A stretch of 64,000 bases of DNA from Annulohypoxylon bovei var. microspora (taxonomy: Eukaryota > Ascomycota > Sordariomycetes > Xylariales > Hypoxylaceae). Below, piece after piece: positions 21,101 through 31,900 of the stretch; position 1 is the first letter of the stretch, and each line of letters opens with the position of its first letter. The notes beneath the pieces are model-generated. The model made no database searches, was not told where the DNA came from, and saw only the letters and a program-made list of their open reading frames with translations. The DNA lies in assembly GCA_022836615.1 (NCBI GenBank), contig MU405250.1:62001-126000 (forward strand), given 5' to 3'. The translations under genes were made by a program, and so were the position numbers.

Positions 21101-23337
21101 TAGCAGCGAATAGTCTTAGATCTGAGGTGTAAGTACGGAACTGTGGATATTACTGTTGCCCCTGAACTAACGGTTATAGATGGGCAATTCGAAACTGTGG
21201 TCTTATACTTCTACGAAGTCTCATTGATTGCCTCTTTGGCACAAGCGAGAGTAAATTGTCAATCGAGGCAGGTTGGGATGGGCGCACTATCAAGATTCCT
21301 TACCACAAATTCAAAGCTCTCCCCGCGCTCCTCGTGAGCCTTCTAGAGATGGGACAGCAATCTAAGGGCGTCTTGATCGGAAGTCAAACTGCAGAATCTG
21401 TATTCCCAGCACTAGATATCATCCGTCGAGCTGGGCCACCGGAGGAAGTTCGTAACAAACTTTACAGCATCATTGCGTGGTATCTAGGAAGCCACATTTG
21501 GCATGTCCGAGAAATCGCTTCACGAACCTTATGCTCCTTTCTTCTGAAGCCGGGTTGGACCGACTCCATTGGAAGTCTTTTAGAAAACTGTGGCAACTCC
21601 GCAAACAAACTTCACGGAGCGCTTCTAACGCTTAAATTCTTGCTAGAGAGGCTCGTCGAGGTGATGCCCGATCAGCTTTCGGGTGAGTGTCTTGAAGTAT
21701 ATCCATTTTGGGTTTCGAACTAAAATTTTGATAGATCACGAGATTCGAGTCGTATATAATCTTCTTGCAGCATTGTTAACAAACGGACACATTAACACAT
21801 GTTCGGAAGTAAGAGCCGTATATGTCGAAGTCATCAGCTTCATCGCTAGACTAGACCAGGCAGAAAATCTATCAGAAGCTGACCCTGCTGCTAAATCGTT
21901 CAATCACCTAATGTCCAAAGTCTTCGCACTTAGCGATCAGCCGGATATGGGCATAACGCCGTCGGCATTGCTAGATATCGCTCTCGGACCAGCAGTAATT
22001 CAACATGCTTTGCAGCAATCTAAAACAAAAGGGGGCGATACCTTGACACAGGTTTTGACAGCTAGTTTGAGGGGTGATATCAACGTCGCTTGTTCCATAC
22101 TAGAAAATATATCTACTCTTGGACCGTCACAGTCCGATAAAGCACAAGGAAACCTCGTCGATGCATACATACAAGTATGCTCCGAGACTACGGCCCCTGA
22201 GCCGCGCACGATCGCCTTAGAGAACCTTGCAGAACTTCTAGATCGGATAATACGCGACACCTCTAGGGAGAGACTCAATCATCTTCCCCCGAACAAGACT
22301 ATAAAGAAGCTTTGGATAGATCTCCACGGCAAACTCATGAATCCAAGTTTATCGGATGCCATCATCCGCATAAGCGGGTCGCTGTTGGCAATCATCCTCC
22401 CACAGGCCGAAGGAGAAGCCTGGGATGGTTTGGGACCGTGGATTAGATCTTGGGGCGCAATGATGAGTGACGCCGTGATGGCAGATAGGGTAAGTCAACT
22501 CTCCGCCCATAGTCCTACTTTACACTATACTAACAGTCACATTTACAGACGTTCGACACACGTATGGCCGCCGTCCTCGCGATGCGCTCCTTCTCCTCAA
22601 GCGTTAGCTTCAGCACCCCCGACACCCCCCTTGACGTAGCACACCTACCTTGGCTCCTCGCCCTTTACGACGCCCTCAACGATGACGACGACGAGATCCG
22701 CGCTGCCGCAGCCCTAGCCGCGACACCCCTGCTTTCGAACCAACGTCTCGTCTCCGTCGAGGCGGGGCAGCGATTGCTACGCCGACTCCTCGCGTGGTAC
22801 GGCGCCGTCGACGAGTTCAGAACGCACGTCGCGTGTTGCATGACCGGACACCTCCCTCAGGCCAGCACCCCTAGTAGTGATAGGGACCCGACCGCCGATC
22901 TCTTCTCGGCCTGGACCCCCGCCTCGGCGCAGCTCGCGGAAGCCATGCGTTTTGACGACTCGCTATTCGTCATCGAGGAGCATAACCTGTACGTGGACGA
23001 GGTGCGGGAGGCACGGCGGTGGTGCGGCGTATTCTCTTCCCTCCCCACCCTATCCTCTATCCCTTCTCCTTCGCCGGTAGAAACGCCGCTCTCCCAATGG
23101 ACCCTCGCAGGCCTGCAGGCGCTGACCCGACTCGCGCGATCGGAGGCGCGGGACGGGCCACTGGGCTGGACGGCAAAACCCGAGGTCTTCGCCATCTGCG
23201 CGCGCATCCTAGTCGGTGGCGCTGCGCTCGCCGCGACCGGAATCGCGGAGGTCGGGGAGGAGTTGCGTAAGTTCCGGGATGAGGGGCAGAGGGCTGAGAT
23301 CCATGGGTTGTTGCTTGGGATGTGCGATGGCTTGTGA
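18156..23337 (+). CDS. TRM732: Trm732/THADA-family tRNA 2'-O-methylation cofactor (DUF2428)
   Basis: Nine exons join in frame to 1579 residues: 18156-18253, 18308-19140, 19198-20185, 20243-20473, 20532-20769, 20824-21128, 21180-21682, 21735-22489, 22549-23337. The product is an all-helical HEAT/ARM-like protein. The diagnostic DUF2428 block spans exons 4-7: KDLLSYSFRAIHES, GRLTFDELSNLRHRGAFTTV, ASTTRRSAGIPALIVGILSS, PQVHALNCIKDIFKSSYLS and SEVWAIRNCGLILLRSLIDC. Yeast Trm732 partners the methyltransferase Trm7 to place the 2'-O-methyl at position 32 of tRNA; human THADA is the homologue. Intron 1 uses the TTAG at 18307 and intron 2 uses an AAAG acceptor at 19197. Upstream acceptors there would give stops. 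Intron 5 has a GTTGGT donor. The last exon is clearly more GC-rich than the rest. Confidence 0.9.
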
Positions 23338-23859
23338 AGCTCGCGTAAAAACTATATCGATAGTGCAAAGATACACATTTTACTATTCGCATTTTGCATT
23401 TACGTAAATTCAACCTCGACTAAGACATCGCAATTCCCCGTTTCTCATCTCATCTCAGTGCATTTGCGTTTTATTCAAGGCTAATGCTAGGTAATAATAC
23501 ACCTCATAACCTCGTCAATCTCATCGTTTCGTTTCGTATGCTATCCAGAGGTTCAAACCCCAACTCCCAACTCTAGGTAGGTAGGTAATGGGCTTGCGCT
23601 CAGCCACTTTCCCCCCCAAGGCAACAAACAGTTCAACCTCTCCAATCAATGTAATTCGTATGTCGGCGTCGTGTTCAACTCACTTCGTCGCAATGGTATC
23701 GTGCGCGCTTGCCTCCATGTATCCTCGTATCGTATATGCGAATACTCCATCACCCCATCCTCTTTGTATATGTCCGTTCCTGTTTGTTTGCAGCAGCCAT
23801 CCCCGTCGTTAAACTGTATGTGCGTACTCCCCACCTCATCTGCTCTCCTCCATCTTTCT
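23338..23859. other. Intergenic between convergent genes
   Basis: 522 bp of 3' flanking sequence of TRM732 and the DUF3074 gene, with a CTAGGTAGGTAGGTA motif near 23573. No gene seen. Confidence 0.6.
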
Positions 23860-26073
23860 TCACGACTTCAAGCCCTCAACCCCGTTCGCTTCACGCTCGG
23901 GCATCCGCGCCGACATAGCTCTCTTTAGCGAAGGCGGAGTCCTGGTACCCGTCGAGCCCTCTCCGTTCAGCGATATCCCCTCGCGGCCCAGCCTCGCGAC
24001 CAACATCGTATTTTGTGTCTGGAGGTCGCCGACCTGCTCCTTCAGGATATCCATCTGCTTGCGCGCGATGTCGCGCTCCGCCCGGACCTTATCCAATTCC
24101 ATTGCTAAGTTGCTCTTCTCTTCCCTCTCCAGCATCTTTCTTCGGCGTTCCTCGGTCTTCTTCTGCTCGCTCTCGCGCTTGGCCTCCAGCCTTTTCATTT
24201 CTCGCTGGTATTTTTCCTGCTGCTTAGCTATTTCGCGCTCGTGCTTCTCGCGCAGTTTCTGCAGGGCCATTTCTTCGCGTTGGGATGAGGTGGTGTCCGA
24301 TGCGCTGCCCTTCTTCGCTAGGGCTTTTTCCTGTGCGCGCCGTAGCTTTTCCTCCGTTTTACGTTTGCGCTCCTCGAGCTTTTTGAGATCCTTGTCGTGC
24401 TGCGATGTCCGCGCCGAACGAGCGAGGGAGTCGGTGGAGCGCGTGGATTCCGCGCCGCCGTTCGTGACTGAAGGTGTAAGCTGTGTTGAGCTTTCTCCCG
24501 GCATAGATGACGAGGCATCGTTTTCTTCGATTCCCTCGGCTTCCAGGCTATGAAAGCTGTAGATTGATGACTTATCATCATCATCCCTAAACGGCCCAGA
24601 AAGGTCGGAGGAGCTCATGTTATCGTCGTTAACGGATCCGAAGGGATTAGGCAGGTGGGAGGCAGCCGCCGACGCCGCAGTATTTAGGGCATTTGATATC
24701 ATGCCATAAAATCCCGTAGGGTTGGCTTGTTCTCTCACTTCTTCTCTCTCGTCGATGGCCGATAGCAATGGAGCACTCGGAGACCTAGTTAGATTCGGCG
24801 TATTATTTGTTGGGGCTGGCTTTGTAAAAATCAGGTCCTCAGCTTCTGATGCCTCCTGCTTGAGCTTTGTGTCTTCGCTGTCAGACTCAGTAAAATCATG
24901 AATGGACTTTGATGATATCCATTTGACGAATTTGTTAGCATCACCGGCAATACCGGGAGGTGTGCCCCTCTCGATCATGAATCGCGGCACACTACCGCCA
25001 GGATCACTTCGGGTAACCATTAGCCATTCGACTAAGGTCTCGTAGTCTTCGTCGTCCTCCATGCCATCGCCGAGATCTGCATACCCAATAGTTCTGCCTC
25101 GTCTCCTCCCACTGCCATCTTTAGTCGAAGATGCCGAGTCTGCTGCTTGGTGCGCTGAGCGAATAGAGGCCTGTCTACTGAGATTCTCTGAAGCATTTCG
25201 TATTGATGCCGCAGACTCATCATTAGGTAGGTCTATCGATGACCGAGTTTTGCGGAGAGGTTTCTCTACTCTAATCTCACGGATAAACTCGACTGACTCA
25301 TACTGGCCACGAATATAGCCTTGGCGCGGTGGACATTCCGGATGGATACACGGCTTTGAGACCAGCATAAAGTGTTTAGGCGTGCCGGGGACATCAATCG
25401 CTGAGTCAGAACTTAGCAGTAGTGTAATAAAGTCTCGTGGCGTTGTTGGCCCTGGAAATTGGGCTGAGAGTTGGTAGACTAGTCAAATCCGTTAGCTAGG
25501 TCAGTGCTTTGGAACGAGATCTGTCTAACGGCCAGACAGTATAACGGTTAACCTACCTTGCATCTTGCCGCGGCCTTCAACAATTTGGTTCACAACCTTC
25601 TTATCGGCTCCAATTCCTCTAATGCTTCCATCGCCGGGTTTTCCTTGCACCTTCATGCTCTCATCGAGCTCCTTTTCCATACCCAATTTCCATTTTTCAA
25701 ACGTAAGGATATCATGGACGCTGCGTCTCGCAAACCAAGCACCCTTTCCGTCCTTTGCGGCGAGTTTATAGACGTCCAGTCCCAGGGGGTTTTCGCGTGG
25801 GTTGACCTTAGTTTCTTTCCAATCTTTCTTCAATTCCGTCGCACGGTCCGACGATTTCGAAGATATGCTAGGTAGTGAGGAGATATTTGACTCGGTGGCT
25901 GCTCGTGGTCTGCCTACTTTTTGCGGAGAGAAGGTGGAAGAGACCGGGATAGAATCAAGTATACACTGCGCATCATTAAATACCCCCACTAGGAAATCGT
26001 TGAGGCTATCGTGGGAGATATCATCCCAATTGACAGGGGCGAGAGCCTTGAAGACTTCGTGGGCGCTCGACAT
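23860..26073 (-). CDS. DUF3074 (START-like) domain protein with C-terminal coiled coil
   Basis: Two exons, 26073-25557 and 25478-23860, with a 78-bp intron (GTAGGT donor, TTGACTAG end), give 711 residues. Residues 1-300 carry the fungal DUF3074 domain, a START/Bet v1-like lipid-binding fold. Seen motifs are VNWDDISHDSLNDFLVGVF, GAWFARRSVHDILTFEKWK, VYQLSAQFPGPTTPRDFITL and GRTIGYADLGDGMEDDEDYE. A GxVPRFMIERGTPPGIAGDANKF segment follows the domain core. Residues 350-520 are Ser/Asp/Glu-rich and disordered. Residues about 520-650 form a long Glu/Lys/Arg coiled coil with heptads (EKLRRAQEKALAKK, RRRKMLEREEKSN). The coiled coil suggests homo-oligomerisation or tethering. The ligand and cellular site are unknown. 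The ATG at 26073 is the first in frame and starts MSSAHEVFKAL. Confidence 0.85.
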
Positions 26074-28150
26074 AGTCAATTCCCCCTCTTAACCACCAAG
26101 ATTCAGTATGCGTCGAGGGTTCAATTCGTAGGTATTGAGGTGTATGTGAGTAACGTAGTGTGGTCTAAGGTATGGCGAGCGGTAAAGGAAATAGCTAGGA
26201 AACCCAAAAACGACAGCAATGGTTGAGAATCTAAAAGTCCCATTCTGTGTGCGAGGCACCACTAGGAAGGAAGATAATAATAATACACCATAGACACCAT
26301 AGGAGCAAAAGGAATTGGCTGAGTAAGAGGTTGGGAAGGTAGCAAGAATCCGAGGAATAATAATTATGAGGTTAGGAGTTAGATAGTTATCTTAGTTAGC
26401 CTTTTCTTTAGTTAGTTTTAGTAGTGATCCAATCTACCTAGGTAGTAACAGAATATCCTTGACGTCACATTTGCATCTATCCAGACTCGTCCCTGATTCA
26501 CTGTTACACAATGATGAAGGATCGAGGCCGTTCTAACCCGTTCTAACCGTTGAAGTCTTTCTTATAAATGCATAGATACCGAGTAGCAAAACCGTAGTTG
26601 CCATTAACAGAACTAGCCACGTGTGATAAGAATCGCACTCTCTCCACTCTGCAACAGAGATGGACCCCTATTTATCGGTCGTGTACATACTGCCGAGGCT
26701 TACTACAAGATATTTGGTATCATATTCACCAGCACACGTTAATTGAATCTAGCTGATATATTTAGACAAATACCATTTGCGAAAAAGAGGAAGCTTGATT
26801 GGATACCATAGTGGTTTGTATCGCAATGGTAAGTACCTACCTAGGTTATGAGGTATTGATACATATGCTTGAGAGAGGGGGAGATGAATCATTATACTTT
26901 GTAAACTTCTATCGAATATACCCCGAGGCCTCCGGAAGGCATCTTCGTCATTTCACCGGAGGCCTTGGCACAGTCTTCATTTCTCAGAATACATAGTTAT
27001 GTTATGCGTCTTTGTTAATAGTAGTATACCAACTATATAATATTATATTGATCTTACTAGGGTTTCGAAAAATACGCGTATAATACACAACCCCTGTAAA
27101 ATACGTATGATATGTATCATACATCCGGATCGGATTCTCTACTACCGCCTATTTTCGAATCTTTGCAAAGTTGGCAGACCCGCTTTTAAATAACACTAAA
27201 CCCTTTGTGGTGCGCTTTACTATTTATAGTTAGCTTAAACGTGAGGCTCTACTGGCTCCAATATCAAAAGAAATCCGATAAGAAATGATAAGGGGATTAG
27301 TAAGCAATTAGTAAGGAACTGATAACTTATCTTCAAGCGATTATTGGTTAGTGTGTCTTGGCAAAATTGGGAAAAATTTTATTGTACAAAAGTGGAGACA
27401 TTTCAATCAGGTGTTGTTGAATGAACCCCAGATTCCATTGGCTTAAAATGGTTAAAGCTATTTAAATGTGGGTCTGCCAACTTTGCAAAGATTCGAAAAT
27501 AGGCGGTATATAAAATACAATACAATAAATACATGTATGATATTGTATTATACGTTTTCGTATGATACAGGCCGATTCCCTAGATCCTACAGCGGTTCAG
27601 GTTGCCTTGTAGCAAGATATGAGCGTTTTGTTGATGTAAGTGGCGGTTGTACAATTAACTTCCATTGCGCCAATACCATCCCTTACGGGACCGAGAGACG
27701 CAGCCCTAGGACACCATCACAGCCTTCTTGTCTTATATCCTGAGACATACCTAAGTCCTAGGTACATACCTAGTAGTATATGCATACGATATTAATAACT
27801 CGAGCTACTAGGTAGGGTTTACTCTTTTTTCATTTTTTTTCAAACACATATACCTTTTAAGCTAGGTACCTATCTTAGCCCTAATCGCGTTTTTAGGGGG
27901 TTCGAGCAATCAGATCTTAGAGTTTAGCAACTCAAAAACCATCACCTCTGCCGCTTACTACATAGTTCTCTAGTCTACCTAGGTAGATAACTGCCTAATC
28001 TCCAATCATATTCACAATCTGACCCCAAGCCAAAGTTCCTACAGCCCGGAATCAGCCGCCACATCCTATCTAGTTAATATAGTAAAACATGGGTGCGACT
28101 CATAACAACTTTCGCAATAGAGGTTACTTGCCTCGTCGCCAAGCTACGAA
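26074..28150. other. Intergenic 2.1 kb with a MITE
   Basis: Divergent spacing between the DUF3074 gene and the tRNA. It contains the TA-flanked MITE at 27145-27506 and five or more ACCTAGGT-type palindromes (near 26437, 26834, 27757, 27860 and 27976). No protein gene was found. Confidence 0.55.
27145..27506. mobile_element. TA-flanked MITE (Tc1/mariner-type)
   Basis: A 362-bp element with 37-bp perfect terminal inverted repeats starting CCGCCTATTTTCGAATC (27145-27181 and 27470-27506), continuing imperfectly for about 10 more bases. It is flanked by TA on both sides (27143-27144 and 27507-27508). The interior is AT-rich without an ORF. TA duplication plus short TIRs is the signature of Tc1/mariner/pogo-derived MITEs. 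Confidence 0.75.
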
Positions 28151-28255
28151 GATCCCATAGCTCAGTTGGTCAGAGCGTCGTACTAATATTATCCCATCCT
28201 GTATAGGAAATGTTAAGTAATGCGAAGGCCGAGAGTTCAAGCCTCTCTGGGATCA
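28151..28255 (+). tRNA. tRNA-Ile(AAT) with a 31-nt intron
   Basis: The cloverleaf folds fully: acceptor stem GATCCCA/TGGGATC (7 pairs), D arm GCTC/GAGC, anticodon stem TCGTA/TGCGA and T arm GAGAG/CTCTC with TTCAAGC loop. The anticodon loop CTAATA has AAT at 28185-28187. The canonical intron position, one base after the anticodon, holds a 31-nt intron at 28189-28219. The discriminator base is A. After tRNA splicing, adenosine-to-inosine at position 34 would let it read AUU, AUC and AUA. The internal A and B boxes are present. Confidence 0.93.
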
Positions 28256-28260
28256 TCCAA

Positions 28261-28283
28261 TTTTTCTTTTGTTTTTTCTTTTT
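28261..28283 (+). terminator. RNA polymerase III terminator
   Basis: T5 followed by T4, T6 and a further T run starts five bases after the tRNA 3' end. Confidence 0.8.
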
Positions 28284-28980
28284 TATTCTCTTCTACGTAT
28301 ATTTGGAAAGTAGGTAGCTGAGGAAGAAGGTGCGCGCGATAGTTCTTTCCTTTTTTTCTCTTCTTCTAATTGATCGATCACATAAGGAAACGCTTCCCCC
28401 TGAGGCCAAGTTAATTAAATGTCGCTGCTTTCTAAATTTTATAGATTTCTAATGGGTTTATTTTCTTAGTGCATGTAGTCTGTGATATTTAATATATTTC
28501 GAGTAATGTCTTTTGATATAATACTGGATGAGATGAATGCATATTGCATCTCGATGCATCGTTCTCGAATTTTTTACACGAATATGAAGTCGAAAGTGTA
28601 AAGTGGTGATCGACTCTATGGCAGAGTATCAGAGAATAAAGTCTTCACGACTACAACCATACTTGAAAGTCTACATGATATATCTGGGGTATCCATTCCT
28701 ATTACAATCATATTTATCTCCTGCACTACTTAATATACTTGAACCTAATGGATGCCTCTTCATACATATGGTACAACTTTTCCATCCTCCCATTTGTACT
28801 GTGTGTATGTATACTCCCCCTCGCTCCGTGAGGAGCTCACCGCGACTTATACTTCCTTATGCACATTTGTTTCTCCCTCTTCTTAATCTTCTGCACCGTT
28901 CGCAATTACCTCTTTCGCTTTCTTTCCCCTCTTTGCTTACACCACCCTTTCATTATCTTCTCCTTCTCTATCACCACTAC
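28284..28980. other. Intergenic between tRNA and the VASt-domain gene
   Basis: About 700 bp holding the 3' UTR of the downstream minus-strand gene. Open frames on the plus strand from 28603 run into that gene as antisense shadows. No separate gene seen. Confidence 0.55.
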
Positions 28981-31900
28981 CTACCACGCAACCCCCATCG
29001 CCAAGCTCTCGCGCTCCCTCTCCTGTATCAGAGCCTCGCGATCAGCCTTGCAGCTACCACAATACTCTTCATGCCACATCTGCAAGTGCCTCTTCTTCGC
29101 ATCGTCTTGCTCCTTCTCCCCCTTTCCTCCACCCTTCTCTCCGCTCTTCCCCTTAAGCACCTCCTGCCCCCCACCAGCCCCATCTCTAGACATCCACCCT
29201 CTAATCCCGCTCCTCTCCGCGCCGGAGCTAGACTCGTCCCACTTCGCGAGCGCGGTCTCGACCTTCTCGCACCTGTGGTTCTCGTCCAGCAGCCAGTTCT
29301 CCCACTCCGCGCGCACGACTTCCCTCTCCACACTATTGACCGTGCGCATCGCGACGATCAAATCGTGTCTGTACGTGCCCAGCTTTTGCCTCGTTTGCCT
29401 GAGTCTCCTCGCCGTCGCGCGACTCGAGCTCCACGCTAGCGCCGCGCCGGCCTGCTCGCTCGGCGCATCAGTATCGGTGCCGTTCGCGATGGACCTGAAC
29501 GTCGAGTAACAGTAGCTATCTTCCGGCCAGTCGAGCAGAGCCGTCGAGCCTTGCGCGGCCTCGTCGAGGTCTGCGATATAGATAGCCTTGCTCATGACCA
29601 CATTCGGACCCACGCCGATGCGGTTCATGAAGCTGACGGCGCGCCGCTCGCTCCACCACGTCGACGTACCCTGGCCCGAGAAGACGACGTTGGTGAACAT
29701 GCTGAAGGCAAGCAGGCCTAGGATGATCCACTGCGCCGTGACCACGTCCCAGAGCTTCTTGACCGCCGCGAACGCCCACATCATCAGTGAGCTCGCTACG
29801 CTGTCCGCGAACGACCGGAGCGTCTCGAGGAGCATCTGGCCTAGCGTGCGCGGGTTGATCTGTGCCTTCTTCGCCATATCCGCCTCGTTGGGCGTGAACA
29901 CCAGAGCTTGTGTCTGCTGCCCAACGTTTCCGTACACCTGGATCGCGCGCTTCGTACGGCTGTGGTGGCCGAGCTTCCGTACCTGGTCGGTCGCGACCTC
30001 GGCTAGATCTTCAGCGTCATGGCCGGCATCATCGAGAGCTTGCAGCTCGACCAGGTTCTTGGCGAGAGCGGGTGGTTTTGTCCATACCACTTTTGTGAAG
30101 ATAGCGAGCTTGCATTTCGACTTGGCGACGTGAGTAATAACGATCTTGGACACCAACTTGAATCCATGCGCGTGGGGAAGATGCCATGGTGTTTTGACGT
30201 GTGTGACAACATATGTAACATGATCGCTGAATAATTCGATTGTTTGTTCATCGGTATACTCTTCTGCCTTCGTGCGACCTAATCTCGTAGTGTAGTTAAC
30301 ACTGAAACGAAATTGTCTTTGCATGTTCCCGGCCTCAGTTAACTTCCAAGGGCTCTGCGCGATATGCTGAGCCCTTCCCTCAAAATAAAGCTTGGGGAAG
30401 ATGAAACTCTTATCACCGAATAAAACATGGAAGCATGCTTTAGCGCTGATTTCGAAGTTGCGTTCGGCGCCTTTCCTTTGCATACCTTCAGGCTCGTAGA
30501 TCACCGGATGAGTTGGGAGCTGAAATTTCGGAAGCGGCTTCCGTGAGGCTTTGCGTCGTGACTTGTAGGCTCTATCATGACTTCTAGGACTGATTGCTCT
30601 ACCCGCCGCAGTACCATCGTCAAGAGGCGTGTGTTCCGAAATCTCCTCCCAGCTGTCCATGCTTGGACTTTTCCTGTCTAGTTCCTCCTTCTCTAGATCG
30701 ATGAGCGCTCTGATGAGCTCAGGCACGTCCATGGGCTCTTCAGCCTGTAGGTCATCAACTAGAAGGTTTAGACGCGAGTGTAAAAGATCGAGATCTTCGA
30801 GGAAAGTCTTGATTGTAACTCGGGTGTATCCGATGACATCCGTACCCTGGTTCAGATGAAGGAAAATGAAATCGCAGTCTCTGCCAGGAGCAGCTGTCAC
30901 CTCTGAGATAGTGTCGAGGCTGATCGTGTATGTCACAACGAGGTCCATCTGATGGCCGTAAAAGTACATATTATCTGAAGTGACGTAGATTCGTCCGTTA
31001 CCAGCCATCGTAGGCACAACACGGTCGTCTTCCGAATTACTAATCCAAGAAGCTCGGAAGACAAGAACTAGTTTCTCATCCAGTGGTACGCTTGGGAAAA
31101 GGAGACGGAACTGGGCTGAATTCGTCCTGAGTTCTAGGGGGTAATCAGGCGGGAAAGTCTCTGGAGGCGGGTTTTCTGGAGGAGGCTGAGCAACCTTCGC
31201 GTGGTTCATCCTAGCGTCCATGCTGATAGCCTTCTTATGTGAAGATGGGCTTTTGATCTCCTCGCCATCGCCGACCGGGACCATCTTGATAATGGGCGAG
31301 TTAGGCCCAAATGGATCTTCAAGTTCCAAGTCGCCCCGGTTAGCTTTGGCGTATTCTTGGCCCCAGGCATTGCTTCCCCAATAGTTGGCTAAGATCGCGG
31401 TCGGCAACATTTGCGAAGTGCTCGAACTGAATACTCTATCACCACTATAAACAACGGCCATCTTACTAAGATTGGTGGTTGCCGGTGGTTTTGCTAACGT
31501 TGGCGGTGCGAGACTGCCGTGTTGTGCTTCTGGACCAGAGAATCCCGGTATTTGTTGCTGGGATTGCTTGAGACCTGTCCCGGTATATCCTGGCAACAAG
31601 CCATGGCTAGCGGATATGAGGCCAGCAATTCCTCCACTGGACCCCGGTGGTGGCATAGGTCCCGTGTCCAAACCTGAAGTAAAAGCCCTCCTGTGAAGAT
31701 CGAGTTTCTGCATAATTCTTGCTGCGTGCTCTCGACTAGTCTCGCCTTCCTCGCGAGCCAAAGACGTAACAGACCGTTTAGGGGGAGCTGCCGTAAGGTC
31801 AAAGCTCGGTCTCGGTATTAACCCAACTTCAGGTGCAGGAACTGACAGAGATGCGGTCCGGTCGGCATTGGCTCCATCCTCGATCTGCGCGTCTAACGCT

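Noticed and set aside
28603..29509. Long plus-strand ORFs (278 and 216 codons)
   Set aside because: They are antisense to the GC-rich 3' end of the VASt-domain gene. Composition is Leu/Pro/Ser-rich with no domain, as expected for a shadow.
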